NCBI GenBank assembly: GCA_965238305.1
Contig: CBDEHK010000001.1
Location: forward strand, 4,278,001-4,342,000
DNA length: 64,000 nucleotides
DNA from: CBDCGJ01 sp965238305
GTDB taxonomy: Bacteria > Pseudomonadota > Alphaproteobacteria > GCA-2731375
Direction: 5' to 3'
The translations under genes were made by a program, and so were the position numbers. Under the pieces are notes generated by a model. The model made no database searches, was not told the DNA's origin, and worked only from the letters and a program-made list of their open reading frames with translations. Of this stretch, positions 1-10,400 are shown piece by piece (position 1 is the stretch's first letter; every line of letters begins with the position of its first letter).

Positions 1-140
1 CTGGCCAATTGGGTCCACATATCGGTCGGAAAAACCCGTTGACGCGCCAATTCCATCCAATATTTGTGATCGAATTTCTGCGCTAAATTGCCGCCATATT
101 CGTAAATCATCTGCTGTTCGCTGCTGAGGGTAAAGTCCAT
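1..140 (-). CDS. Acyl-CoA dehydrogenase, N-terminal fragment cut by the window edge
   Basis: The minus strand reads from an ATG at 140 to the window edge, giving about 46 residues beginning MDFTLSSEQQMIYEYGGNLA. This is the usual opening of the helical N-terminal domain of the acyl-CoA dehydrogenase flavoenzyme family, which oxidises acyl-CoA thioesters to enoyl-CoA. The gene follows the methyltransferase gene by 29 bases in the same direction and probably belongs to the same transcript. The FAD and substrate regions lie outside the window, so the subfamily and chain-length preference cannot be judged. The family call is fairly safe from the N-terminal motif; it rests on a short stretch. Confidence 0.72.
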   Translation of the reverse strand, partial: MDFTLSSEQQMIYEYGGNLAQKFDHKYWMELARQRVFPTDMWTQLA

Positions 141-169
141 CGAGTGGCTCCAAATTCTTTCTAACAAGC

Positions 170-961
170 TTACTTCGTCGCGGTGACCAGGAATTGCGGA
201 TTCAGGGCAAAATAGTCGCCATCTTCAATGCCTTTGTCGATCACAGCCAGCATTCGATCCGCTTCCGCTTGTTCCATAGTTCCGCATTTTACACCGTATC
301 CTGCCAAGTTTCGCGCCACCACGGCCATTCGACCAGCAAGATCCGGGCGCGCCAGGATATTTACCTCTACATCCACATAGCCAACTGCACGGCAAAATCC
401 GTAAAGCTTGCGGCCAATCAGAGGCGTTTTATAGGCATAGCGCGCGGCATCGACGAGCTTGCGGGTGTCATCCAAATTCAGCGGCTCGATTAGAAATAAT
501 CCCCAGTCGCTATCAGTCACATGGACCTTGCCGCCTGGCTTCAGAAGCCGGCGGAATTCCGCCAGAGTGGAGACCGGATCATCGAGATATTCCAACACGT
601 TCTTCGCCAGGATGCGGTCAAAACTGTCATCGCCGAAATCAAGACCGGGCCCATCTGACTGGCGGACGCTGGCCCATGCGTCAACACCTGCAGCGGTTAA
701 TTTTTCATTGGCGTTTGCCACCATATCGTGGTTCAGATCGACACCGATGACCCGGCCCGTACCCTCGACCCGCCGGGCCAATTCCAAGGTCGTGTAACCA
801 GGGCCGCAACCAAAATCCAATACTGTTTGACCTGGTTCAAACCCGGCTGGTTCCAGCAGCGCCGCCATTGCCGGGCTCCATTGAAATATCTGCTCGTACC
901 CTGCCATCCGATCGGCATCGATGTCGCGCCAGTGATCGGTATAAAATGTTTCAAGAGCCAT
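170..961 (-). CDS. SAM-dependent class I methyltransferase
   Basis: A protein of about 263 residues with the class I methyltransferase fold. Motif I (VLDFGCGPGYTT) lies near residues 47-58, and an acidic post-I position follows in VIGVDLNHDM. A later motif (DSFDRILAKNVLEYL) matches the Methyltransf_11/25 type. The enzyme would transfer a methyl group from S-adenosylmethionine to an unidentified small molecule in the cytoplasm. An in-frame GTG lies 12 bases further upstream (973), but the ATG at 961 has an AAGGTG ribosome-binding site 9 bases before it and is preferred. It is the fourth gene of the minus-strand array after the GT87, dikinase-like and MFS genes, so its substrate may be the product or cargo of that group. 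That link is inference. Confidence 0.85.
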   Translation of the reverse strand: MALETFYTDHWRDIDADRMAGYEQIFQWSPAMAALLEPAGFEPGQTVLDFGCGPGYTTLELARRVEGTGRVIGVDLNHDMVANANEKLTAAGVDAWASVRQSDGPGLDFGDDSFDRILAKNVLEYLDDPVSTLAEFRRLLKPGGKVHVTDSDWGLFLIEPLNLDDTRKLVDAARYAYKTPLIGRKLYGFCRAVGYVDVEVNILARPDLAGRMAVVARNLAGYGVKCGTMEQAEADRMLAVIDKGIEDGDYFALNPQFLVTATK

Positions 962-1002
962 GATCGTTTTCACCTTTTACTTTGTGGTCAGGTAGCTTGG
1001 CC

Positions 1003-2247
1003 TCATGCCGCCATCATTGCCGGACGCTTGGTGCGCCACAGCACCATAACAATAATCGCAACATTAAGCGCGTTCCAGGCGACACCATTGATGAAAGCGA
1101 CCTGATAGGAACCAGTGATATCGTAAATCCAACCCGATAACCAACCGCCGAAGGCCATGCCCACGATGGTCGCCATAATCACCAGACCAACCCGCTCACC
1201 GGCTTCTTTGGCCGGCAAATATTCGCGCACGATGATTGCGTAACTTGGAACAATGCCGCCTTGGGACAAGCCAAAGATCATTGAGACGATATAAAGCGAC
1301 GCCAACCCATCGAACGGCATATACAATAATAATGCCAATCCTTGCAGCACCGAGCCGATCAATAAAGTACGAACGCCACCGATATAGTCGGCCAGAAATC
1401 CCGATAACAAACGACTGACCACACCTGCAGCCAGCATCAAGGATAACATTTCCGCCCCGCGCGCAACGCCAAAGCCTAAATCGGCACAATAAGCAACGAT
1501 ATGGACCTGCGGCATCGACATCGCGACACAGCAGCTGATACCGGCGATGACCAGCATGATCTGCAACGTACGGGGGGACAAGTCGATGACATTGCGGCTA
1601 TGCGCCGTCGGAATATCCGGTTGATCGCCGGATAAAGCTTGCGGCAACCGACGACGTAATAACAGCGCTAATGGCACCATGGTCGATATGACAAATAGAC
1701 CAACGCCAAAATAAACCGCACGCCAGCCATCATCTTGTAAAAATCCCTGTAAAATGTTTGGCCAGATAGCACCGGCGAGATAATTGCCGCTGGCCGCCGC
1801 CGCGACAGCGAAACCCAGCCGGCGTCGAAACCAATGCGAGATATCCGCGATCATTGGCCCAAAAGTCGCTGCCGTTCCCATCCCGATCAGTAGGGCATGG
1901 GGGATAGCGAAAAACCAAATTGACGGCGCCAGCGAAGCCAGGATGAGCCCGCTAGACAATGCTATTGCAGCGCCGATCAGCGGGATGACAATGCCGAGGC
2001 GGTCAACGTATCGCCCGATGATCGCGTTTCCCAACGCAAACCCAACCATTGTGGCGGTAAAGGGAACTGAGGCGTCAGCGCGGTCAATGTCAAAATCCGC
2101 CTGTACCGCTGGCAGTACCAACACAACAGCCCACATGCCAACGCTGCCGATTGTGCCAAGCAATATTGAGATTGCCAGGCGGGACCAGGCGTAGGGTCCA
2201 TCGAGAACGCCTTCGGCTTCTGCATAAGATTGCTGCCGATTATTCAT
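1003..2247 (-). CDS. Major facilitator superfamily permease
   Basis: A 414-residue integral membrane protein with about twelve hydrophobic segments in two halves. It has the MFS signature between helices 2 and 3 (NAIIGRYVDRLG near residue 75) and an equivalent loop in the second half (GFLADYIGGVR). This resembles the monocarboxylate/oxalate-formate type of MFS carriers more than sugar porters. Its ATG overlaps the stop of the upstream dikinase-like gene as ATGA, which implies translational coupling. It probably moves a small organic acid or a product of that operon across the inner membrane. Substrate and direction cannot be told from sequence. Confidence 0.85.
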   Translation of the reverse strand: MNNRQQSYAEAEGVLDGPYAWSRLAISILLGTIGSVGMWAVVLVLPAVQADFDIDRADASVPFTATMVGFALGNAIIGRYVDRLGIVIPLIGAAIALSSGLILASLAPSIWFFAIPHALLIGMGTAATFGPMIADISHWFRRRLGFAVAAAASGNYLAGAIWPNILQGFLQDDGWRAVYFGVGLFVISTMVPLALLLRRRLPQALSGDQPDIPTAHSRNVIDLSPRTLQIMLVIAGISCCVAMSMPQVHIVAYCADLGFGVARGAEMLSLMLAAGVVSRLLSGFLADYIGGVRTLLIGSVLQGLALLLYMPFDGLASLYIVSMIFGLSQGGIVPSYAIIVREYLPAKEAGERVGLVIMATIVGMAFGGWLSGWIYDITGSYQVAFINGVAWNALNVAIIVMVLWRTKRPAMMAA

Positions 2248-4493
2248 AAAGCGTTGTCGCCTTCTGCTGTTCTGTTGGAGCCAGTCATGCGGATGAGGTC
2301 TTCATGGAGTTCAAACCAGATCGTATGGTAGCTGTCGATAATCGGTGCCGCCATCCATTTTGCTTCTCCCCCACGAAGTCGTGACAAGGCCGCAGCGAAA
2401 CGTGGACAATATTCAAGTAATCTAGGAATTTCCCGTGCCAGACTTTCCAGAAATAATTGCAACTCACGATCCAGCGTCACCAACTGATCTATGATCGAAT
2501 TGTCATAGTCCTTGTCGTGATGGTCATTGACGACTTGATGACCATCAAGGTCGCGCATTTGCCACGTTAATATCAGCGACTTAAAGGCGTGGTTGAATTT
2601 ATGAAAACTATCCATCGCCACAGAAATATCGTCTGCTGTAAGCACTGCGCAATCTCGCGCGAAATATTCCGCCACTAATTGTTGCCCAGTCTCGGTTAGA
2701 CGCCAACCACGCTGGCCCAAATTCTCCACCAGGGATGTCGCCAACATTGCCGTTAACATCCGACCAATCGCCCGCGCAGTCTGTTGGGTACTATCTGCCA
2801 ATATAGGTACCGTCGCCAAACCTTTGATGCCGAGCAACCTTAGAATAGAGTCTTCAAGTTCCGGTGAAGGTTTGCTGTCATAAAAGCCCTGTTTGCTCGG
2901 CGAAGACTGTCCCGACATTCCCGCTTTAACCCAATTACGAAGAATTTCGGCTTCCGCCAATATCGTGCGTTTACCGGTTAAAGTACCGGCATAGACATGG
3001 CCAGTGTTGCCATCGATCGTGACCGAAGCCCCCTCCAACAGACTTTGTCCCGCCAGCTGCAACATGGCTTCCTTAATCGTAATATCTTGTGCACCAACCA
3101 CGGCTGGTATTCCCCACGCCCGCGCCACCACTGCGGCATGACTGGCCAAGCCACCTTGGGTCGTCAGGATGCCGGCAGCAACCGCCATGCCATGAACATC
3201 TGCTGGCGAGGTTTCCCGTCGCACCAAAATAATCTGCTTACCGGCTTGAACGTGTTCGACCGCATCGTCAGCGGAAAAACAAATCTTACCGCTCGCCACC
3301 CCCGGCGACGCCGCAATCCCGGACGTAAGAGGCAGAGCAGCGGTATTCAACGCCGTCCCCCACGAACCATCCAATAAAGATCCGGCACGCGCGACCGCAT
3401 CGGTTCGATCGAGGGGGAAACCTGGATCGTTGGCCATTTCAACGGCGATGCGAATAGCCGCCTGTGGCGCGCGTTTACCGACACGGTTTTGCAGTATCCA
3501 CAATCTCCCACGCTCCACCGTGAATTCGATATCGCACATATCGCCATATTGGCGTTCCAGATTTCGGCAGTGGCGGGAGAGTTCCGCGTAAACAGCTGGC
3601 AATCTTGTCTGCAATACTTCCAACAGGTCAGTTTTATGAGTGCCAGCGACAACATCTTCACCCTGGGCATCAAATAGAAAATCACCGAAGAGTACGTTTT
3701 CACCGGTCGCCGGATCGCGCGTAAAGACAACACCGGTCCCAGAAGCCGCCCCCATATTGCCGAAGACCATCGTTTGAATATTGACTGCCGTGCCCAGGTC
3801 ATGAGCGATATTCTCCCGCTCTCGGAATACTTGTGCGCGTGGTGCCTGCCAAGAAGCAAATACCGCCGCCACAGCCGCCTGCAACTGTTCATAAGTATCC
3901 TCGGGGACCGGTGAAATTCCCTGGTGCCGCACCCAGTCCTTGAGCGTTTGTACACGTTTTCGATTGCTTTCGTTTGTTGCCTCAGGAATATTCAGGTTCA
4001 TGACGATTTCCAGATACATTTCCGTAAAACGTCGATAACAACCCCAGGCGAATTCTTCGTCTCCGGTTTCCCGTACCAGGCCCTCCACGGTTTGATCGTT
4101 GAGCCCTACATTCAGAATCGTATCCATCATTCCGGGCATCGAGTTTTCCGCTCCGGACCGCACACTCAACAACAATGGCGTGTCCGGATGGCCGAAGCTG
4201 CGGCCGCTACGGCGTTCGAGTTCATTGACCTGGATTTTAATCGCAACCGACAATTGTGTCGGCCAGCCAGAGCGCATAAACTCACGGCAAACGCCTGTCG
4301 GAATGGTGAAACCAGGGGGAACCGGCAAATCCAATATCGCCGTCGCTTCCGCTAAATTGGCACCTTTGCCACCTAATAACGCAGCCATGTCTTTCGGTGC
4401 CTGGTCATGTGGATAGTCAAACGGGAATAGCTGTGGAAGTTGATTTCTTCCACTATCTGATTTTCGGCCAAATAACTTGTTGAAAAGCGGCAT
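2244..4493 (-). CDS. Shortened pyruvate-phosphate-dikinase-like phosphotransferase with a non-standard C-terminus
   Basis: A 749-residue protein. Residues about 35-345 are the ATP-grasp PEP/pyruvate-binding domain of PPDK, with GGKGANLAEA at 41-50, SVRSGAENSMPGMMDT at 110-125 and GTGVVFTRDPATGE at 252-265. Residues about 395-510 are the swivelling phosphohistidine domain, with GGLASHAAVVARAWG and the catalytic His at 452. True PPDK continues with a TIM barrel of about 350 residues that binds pyruvate/PEP. Here the last 240 residues show no such barrel. They look like a winged-helix-type segment followed by a helical domain ending in DSYHTIWFELHEDLIRM. The protein can plausibly charge its own histidine from ATP, but the acceptor is unknown. 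It starts 2 bases after the GT87 gene and overlaps the MFS start. Annotating it simply as ppdK would be misleading. Confidence 0.82.
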   Translation of the reverse strand: MPLFNKLFGRKSDSGRNQLPQLFPFDYPHDQAPKDMAALLGGKGANLAEATAILDLPVPPGFTIPTGVCREFMRSGWPTQLSVAIKIQVNELERRSGRSFGHPDTPLLLSVRSGAENSMPGMMDTILNVGLNDQTVEGLVRETGDEEFAWGCYRRFTEMYLEIVMNLNIPEATNESNRKRVQTLKDWVRHQGISPVPEDTYEQLQAAVAAVFASWQAPRAQVFRERENIAHDLGTAVNIQTMVFGNMGAASGTGVVFTRDPATGENVLFGDFLFDAQGEDVVAGTHKTDLLEVLQTRLPAVYAELSRHCRNLERQYGDMCDIEFTVERGRLWILQNRVGKRAPQAAIRIAVEMANDPGFPLDRTDAVARAGSLLDGSWGTALNTAALPLTSGIAASPGVASGKICFSADDAVEHVQAGKQIILVRRETSPADVHGMAVAAGILTTQGGLASHAAVVARAWGIPAVVGAQDITIKEAMLQLAGQSLLEGASVTIDGNTGHVYAGTLTGKRTILAEAEILRNWVKAGMSGQSSPSKQGFYDSKPSPELEDSILRLLGIKGLATVPILADSTQQTARAIGRMLTAMLATSLVENLGQRGWRLTETGQQLVAEYFARDCAVLTADDISVAMDSFHKFNHAFKSLILTWQMRDLDGHQVVNDHHDKDYDNSIIDQLVTLDRELQLFLESLAREIPRLLEYCPRFAAALSRLRGGEAKWMAAPIIDSYHTIWFELHEDLIRMTGSNRTAEGDNAL

Positions 4494-4495
4494 CG

Positions 4496-5689
4496 TTAAA
4501 CATTCATCTGAACAGAATTATCCGAGCGTTCCTGGCCACGTCGCCAACACCAGAAAACCAATATCAGCAGGATAATCCAGCCGAGCTGGAAATCAATTAG
4601 CTCTGCAAAAACTGGATTGAGAATAGGACTGAACCAAGCCAGCATCAGGAAATATCGCTCAACCCGGGTCAACTCGCGAACATCGCGGATGAGAAATAGC
4701 AAAGCAATACCAATAATCGTCATGTCATAGCCGAAGATATACGGCGCTACCACGGCACCGCCGGCGATCATCATGGCAATATTCTCCCGGCTGGGACCGG
4801 TGCGCCACCAAGCTAGGCAAGTAAAATATCCAACCACAATCGCGACGGCGCCGTGAATGGTAATCGAAACCCAGGCCGGCAAACCGATTGCCAGCAACGT
4901 CGGATAAAGACTTGGCATCATGTCAAGCGCCGCTGACCGCGCCTGCATTGCTGATGTCATCGCCGGCATGCTCTCAAAAAATTTCAACCAGCTATCGACA
5001 CCAAATACCAAGGTGCTGACGACGACAAGGACGACGCTAGTCACTGCAGCGCTGGAAAAAGCACGCCATTGCCGCCCAAAGATGAGCGCGAATGGTAGCA
5101 ACAGGGCGATTTGCGGCTTTACGCTCAATAAGCCGAATATGATACCGGCAAGTACGGGCCGGCGCGGAAGCAACAGACAACCGAACCCGATGATTGATGC
5201 GGTCAACAGGCCATTCTGGCCAGCCCCAATGCAAATGAACACGGCCGGAAAGGCTGCCACTAACCACGGCGTCATTTTGTGACGATGGATCGCCGACCCT
5301 GTCGTTAGAAACAACGCAAATGTAATGGCGGTCCAGATAACAAGAGACGGCACATATCCAAGTAACGCTAATGGCCAATTAAACAGGGAATATGTCGGCG
5401 GATACGCCCAAATATAAAATCCTCCGCCCCAAATCATCGTGGGAACCGCGTCCTGTAATGCCGCCATCAGAGATTTGATTTCATAGGAGGACGATAAACT
5501 GCCATCCAGAGACAAACGAGACACGGCCCAAAATACCGTGAAATCCGAACCAACAGGTCGTCCGGATGCATCTAACAAATCACTCGAGTGGAAAATTTTC
5601 TGAGCAAAAAAGACCACGTAACCAGCAATAATGAACAAGCAAAATGCCAGAATAATCCGCTCAACGATCCGTTGCGATTGGGTAGACAT
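4496..5689 (-). CDS. GT87 (DUF2029) family polyprenol-sugar-dependent glycosyltransferase
   Basis: A 397-residue polytopic membrane protein with about ten hydrophobic helices. The N-terminal periplasmic loop carries SDFTVFWAVSRL, and the mid-region has IGAGQNGLLTASIIGFGCLL followed by GLLSVKPQIALLLP. Both are typical of the DUF2029/GT87 family, which includes mycobacterial alpha-mannosyltransferases using lipid-linked mannose. It would act at the outer face of the inner membrane on a glycolipid or glycan. It is the first gene of the tight GT87, dikinase-like, MFS, methyltransferase array and is separated from the gene before it by 108 bases. The donor and acceptor are not identifiable, and no other envelope glycan genes are nearby. 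Confidence 0.75.
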   Translation of the reverse strand: MSTQSQRIVERIILAFCLFIIAGYVVFFAQKIFHSSDLLDASGRPVGSDFTVFWAVSRLSLDGSLSSSYEIKSLMAALQDAVPTMIWGGGFYIWAYPPTYSLFNWPLALLGYVPSLVIWTAITFALFLTTGSAIHRHKMTPWLVAAFPAVFICIGAGQNGLLTASIIGFGCLLLPRRPVLAGIIFGLLSVKPQIALLLPFALIFGRQWRAFSSAAVTSVVLVVVSTLVFGVDSWLKFFESMPAMTSAMQARSAALDMMPSLYPTLLAIGLPAWVSITIHGAVAIVVGYFTCLAWWRTGPSRENIAMMIAGGAVVAPYIFGYDMTIIGIALLFLIRDVRELTRVERYFLMLAWFSPILNPVFAELIDFQLGWIILLILVFWCWRRGQERSDNSVQMNV

Positions 5690-5797
5690 GATTGATGAGT
5701 ACCATCCAATTGACGGTCAAAAACAATAGCGCCGCAAGCTTAGTCAATGGGAAGTAAAAGGGCCAGCACTAGGAATACTGCTCTTGCCAATGAATAT

Positions 5798-7072
5798 TCA
5801 TCGCGGTTTTGATATAGCAAGATCACGTGCTTTCGCCAGTAAAGTATAGCGGCTCCGAATTCGCAACATTCGTCGGGTCGGCCAATCACCGCGATCCAGC
5901 AGGTCTAAATACTCATCCAAAACAAGTGGGAAATGTCCCTCATGACCGACATCGAGATCGCTGGGTAAGTCGAGCTGGAATTCGTCGCCAATCGGTTTGA
6001 TCTTTAAGCCTGGAAACTCAGCCTGCCAATTCGCCGCGCGATCTTGTAATATCGACAACAGTTTGTTTCCCGACGTTGACCGTAGGCGTAAATCCGGCTT
6101 GAAACCAGTTGACCCATCCAGTCGATAGACCAAATCAGCATTTTGCCCCCTAGCGATTAGGAAATGGCTGTCGCTACTTTGAGGTTTTCCTTTCAGCTGC
6201 CATTCAGCGGTTTGACGAACCCAGTGTCCGCATAGTCGATAGTCGATCCGACTGTTGCACGCGAGATGCAAGACATCATCATGAACAGTGCTCGACAAAG
6301 AATTTGGGAAATTAGTTACGCCGGTGCTTTCCTGAAACGCGGGTAAAGGCACTTCGGTATTCCAGCGCATTGCATCGATGAGCTCGATATGCCGATCAAA
6401 ACTCAAGTCAATCTCATCGCTAATCAGCCATTGCGCCTGATCAACCATATGAGACTGAATATCCACTACGCCATCACCCTGAACCGCGACGTCATAATAC
6501 CAAGTAGGGCGCAGTAGTGGACGGCCAGCTGCAATCTTACACAGATTGTGCAGCGATGAAATTTCAATAACTGGCCGCTGCCCGTCTCCATCTTTGAAGC
6601 CGCCGAACAAATCCGGATCGACGATTATTTTCTGTCGCAAAATAGCCCCGATATCGTGCCGTGATGTCATGATGTCGATTGCTAGCGGCAATTGTTCCGT
6701 TACCGCGTCCAAACAATGCAGGTCTTCACTCGTCGTGAGCCAAGGTTTATCGGCCAGAATGGAAAATCCGGCTTGGTGCAGTCGCTGCATGAGACCCAAT
6801 CTCGGGGCGTTCTTGCCAGCCAATACGATCACTGCGTCGTGCTTAGGCGAAGGGAATTCGACCGTGCCGGGTTTGGCGTCTATGACCGAAACCCGCCAAT
6901 TTGTGGGATTTTCCTTACGCGCGTTAAAGGCCTCAATCATTTCCAAAAAGCGGTCCAAATCCGGTCCACTTGGGCCATAAACGGAAATATTAGCGGCAAT
7001 TCGCTCATTCGAACGGCCCAACAGAAGTGCGGCGTGAAAGTGGCCTGGGTCACAAAAAATTAATTCGTACAT
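5798..7072 (-). CDS. Gfo/Idh/MocA-like oxidoreductase with the 'putative oxidoreductase C-terminal' domain
   Basis: A 424-residue protein. The N-terminal 140 residues read as a Rossmann-like unit that opens with the unusual CDPGHFHAALLLGR sequence, followed by VSVIDAKPG and by HDAVIVLAGKN near the end of strand 4. The remainder matches the alpha/beta domain found in this divergent branch of the family, with WYYDVAVQGDGVVDIQSHMVDQAQW in the middle. Relatives are assumed to be NAD(P)-dependent dehydrogenases acting on sugar-like substrates, but the classical EKP motif appears only as DKPW. The ATG at 7072 lacks a strong Shine-Dalgarno. It transcribes away from the histidine kinase across a long AT-rich gap and probably heads its own unit or the following GT87 operon. 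Confidence 0.7.
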   Translation of the reverse strand: MYELIFCDPGHFHAALLLGRSNERIAANISVYGPSGPDLDRFLEMIEAFNARKENPTNWRVSVIDAKPGTVEFPSPKHDAVIVLAGKNAPRLGLMQRLHQAGFSILADKPWLTTSEDLHCLDAVTEQLPLAIDIMTSRHDIGAILRQKIIVDPDLFGGFKDGDGQRPVIEISSLHNLCKIAAGRPLLRPTWYYDVAVQGDGVVDIQSHMVDQAQWLISDEIDLSFDRHIELIDAMRWNTEVPLPAFQESTGVTNFPNSLSSTVHDDVLHLACNSRIDYRLCGHWVRQTAEWQLKGKPQSSDSHFLIARGQNADLVYRLDGSTGFKPDLRLRSTSGNKLLSILQDRAANWQAEFPGLKIKPIGDEFQLDLPSDLDVGHEGHFPLVLDEYLDLLDRGDWPTRRMLRIRSRYTLLAKARDLAISKPR

Positions 7073-7411
7073 GTAAAATTCTTATCTAATATCAGCATAT
7101 ATGCAGACACTGAAATCGAGTTCGTTTGCTTTCAAAGATTTATGCTACTGGGTTCAAACTGCGGCAGCATTCTACCGAACAAACCAAACTCGAATTTTCC
7201 CATGCGATCAGTTACTGCTGTTTACCGACAAAACCTCTTGTGTTTGTCCGAATACTGAGCGCAAGTTTAACACTTCCTCAATACTAAAATACTAGAAATG
7301 TTTTCATAAACACTACTCAACTACATTTGTCTGTATTTCATTGTTGTCGAATATTAACTAGCGCGAAAGTCATTAATAAAAACTCAGATATTTTAGATAT
7401 TGAGATCCAAC
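7073..7411. other. Long divergent AT-rich intergenic region
   Basis: This is the only gap longer than 300 bases. It separates two divergent genes, the oxidoreductase (minus) and the histidine kinase (plus), and is visibly richer in A and T than its neighbours. An open frame of 64 codons at 7101-7295 has no ribosome-binding site, an odd composition and no recognisable features, so I do not call it a gene. A weak promoter-like pair for the kinase is listed separately. No tRNA, hairpin terminator or repeat was seen. Confidence 0.6.
7327..7355 (+). promoter_or_regulatory. Possible sigma-70-type promoter for the PAS histidine kinase
   Basis: TTGTCT (7327-7332) and AATATT (7350-7355) are separated by 17 bases. 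Each matches the consensus hexamers at four of six positions. The implied start of transcription lies about 50 bases before the ATG at 7412. The region is AT-rich, so a chance match is possible. Confidence 0.3.
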
Positions 7412-10400
7412 ATGGGCAACCTTTTCAAATCAATGGGGCACTTTGTTCGCAGGGCAAGTATTCTAAGCAAGGCCACGCCCGAACAAACACAAATGCTATT
7501 CGAAGCTTTGCCGCCAGTAATCGCCGGCATGTTACTTCTAAACGTCGTAATCGCGATATCTTCTTGGCAAGTTATTCCTGTATCGCACTTCACAACTTGG
7601 ATATTTTGTTCGCTTGCCGTTGAATTTGCTAAATTCGCCTTGCTACTGAAATACAAAAAGTCCGGTCAAGCCGCCCGTGCACCATTACCTTGGTTTCGAT
7701 TATTGACTATTTGCGTTCTCGTACAAGGCGCACTAATCGGCGCCAGTATCTGGACGATTTATCCCACCGGCGTAGAACCACAGGCAAAATTCCTGCTAAC
7801 CGTGATCGTCGGCGCAACTGCGGCAATCATGATGTCACTGACTGCACATCTCGCCTTGTCAACGTATTTTGTTGTTGCTGTGCTAGGCCCATTGGCGTTG
7901 AAACTGTTCCAGTCGCCTGATTTTTCGCCACTCTTCGGCTGGATGACGATCGTGTTTGCCGTCATGTTGATTAATGGAGCGCGCCATTTCAGCTGGCACA
8001 TAGCCAGAACGGCCGAATATTTCGCCGAGAAAGAGAAAATAATCGCGCTGCAAAACGACGCGGAAAGATCACTTCGAAAAACAGAGGAACGATATTCTCT
8101 GGCGATGAAAAATTCAGATGCGGTCGCCTGGGACTGGGATATCGAAAGCAACCAACTCCACATTTCCGACTACGCGGCAAAAACATTGGGTCTATTGGGG
8201 GACCTACCAATCGCGCCAGCGGAATGGATCAAATTTATTCATCCCGATGACGTCGCGAATTATCTTAAAGCAGTCGACGATCATTTGCGCGGGATCACTG
8301 AAATTTATCAATGTGATTTTCGAGTTCGTCATATTAGTGGGAAATATCGCTTTATTTCAGATCGCGGCGGCGCTCTCAGAAATGAACAGGGTAATGTTTA
8401 TCGAATGCTTGGAACCGCGCGCGACGTGACTGAACATCGTCGCAATGAACGCATGTTGAGGGAAGCTGTCGACAGCCTTTCAGAGGGATTTGCCCTTTAC
8501 GATGAGCGAGACGAATTGGTGCTTATGAACGAAAAATATCGCCAACTATATTCGACAGCATTCGCCGAAATTCAAATCGGCCAATCTTTCGAAGAAATAA
8601 TGCGCGACTATGTTCGGCAGGCCCATCCGGAATTGGACGCGGCAGGACAATCGAAATGGGTTCAAAAACGACTGCACGAACATCATCATCCGACCGAATC
8701 AACAGAAGTGAACTTACGGAATGGAAAATGGCTTCGAATTGACGAAATCATCACGGAAAGTGGGTATCGTGGCGGCCTGCGCGTCGACATTACGGCGGAA
8801 AAAGAAGCGGCGGAAAGGGCGAGACAGAATGAAGATCGGTTTCGCGATTTTGCCCAGTCATATTCGGATCGATTTTGGGAAACGAATAAAGAGCATCAAT
8901 TGGTTTGGGCCGAAGGTCAAAATATTGGCGGCATAGACCGAAACCTGGAATTTGCTATTGGCCGAACCAGATGGGTGCTCGCTGGCTTGTCGCCGCCTTA
9001 TAATGAAAAATGGACCCAGCATATTGACGACATGAACAATCATCGACCCTTTCGCGAATTCGAATATGGCCATGTCAGCGAAATTGGCGAGGACTATTTC
9101 TGGTCCGTTAAAGGCGTCCCCTATTTTGACGATTTGGGTGAATTTGTCGGCTATCGCGGCACCGCAAAAAACATCACCGCACGAAATTTAGCTGAAAAAA
9201 CAATCCGTGCCAGTGAGGAACGCTTCCGCGCGGTCGCGGAGTATATGGCAACACCGATGACAATTTCACGTCAAACAGATCACGTAGTGATCTCCACCAA
9301 CAACGCCTGTGCACGCGTTGAAGATAAAGAATTAGAGCAAATTCTCAACAACCCGACGTTCGATGATTGGCGTGACGAAAGTCATTTCGAGTATTTTCTG
9401 GAGCAGCTCAACGAGTTCGGCCGAATCGAAAATTTTGAAGTTCAGCGACAGGACCGGAATACTGGCGCATATCGCTGGATATTAATTTCCGCAGCGACAA
9501 TAACCTATGAAAATGAGCCCTGTATTTTAAGCACTTATGCCGACGTGACGAGACATCGAGAAGCGGAGGAGTTCCTGCGGCAAAGCGAAGCACGGATGAC
9601 CGGAATGTTGGCGATAGCCTCGGAAGCGATTGTGACAGTTGGCCAGGATATGAAAATCACCATCTTCAATCGCGGTGCCGAAGAAGTTTTTGGTTATAGT
9701 GCAGAAGAGGCACTTGGTCAGCCTCTTGAAATTCTCCTGCCTGAACGATTTCGCGGAGATCACAAAGTTCTTGTTGAAGCATTTGCCGCACGCGAGGAAG
9801 CGAGTCGCTTCATGGATACTCGGCAAGAGGCTTATGGTTTGCGAAAAAATGGCGAAGAATTCCCCATTGAAGCGTCAATTTCAAAGCTGAAATTTGGCAA
9901 TGATATTTTGTTCACCGTCATGTTGCACGACATCTCTGAACGAAAAACAGCTGAGATAAAATTACGCCGAGCGAAAGAAGAGGCGGAGCGGGCAAATCGC
10001 ACAAAGTCAGAATTTCTTGCGAATATGAGCCACGAACTGCGAACACCATTGAACGCCGTTTTAGGCTTCTCTGAAGCCATGCAAATGGGCCTGGCGGGCG
10101 AGATCAACGAGAAACAAGACGACTATATAAGTTCGATCCGGCAATCTGGTGAATATTTGCTAAGCTTGATCAACGATATTCTGGATCTTTCCAAACTGGA
10201 AGCCGATAAAGAGGAAATCTACGAAAGCGAGATCAATGTCCACAATTTGGCCAAACAAGTTCTGATTTTTGTCCAGGAAAGAGCATTCGAAAAAGACATC
10301 ACAATTAATATGAAATTAAGTAGCGAACTACCCTTTTTGAGGGTCGATGAACGAATGATGAAACAAATGCTCATCAACCTATTGTCAAACGCGGTGAAAT

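Noticed and set aside
3347..3955. 202-codon frame inside the dikinase-like gene
   Set aside because: It overlaps the well-supported gene in another frame of the same strand and shows no family features.
7101..7295. 64-codon open frame in the AT-rich gap
   Set aside because: It has no ribosome-binding site, no recognisable composition or motif, and sits in a divergent promoter region.
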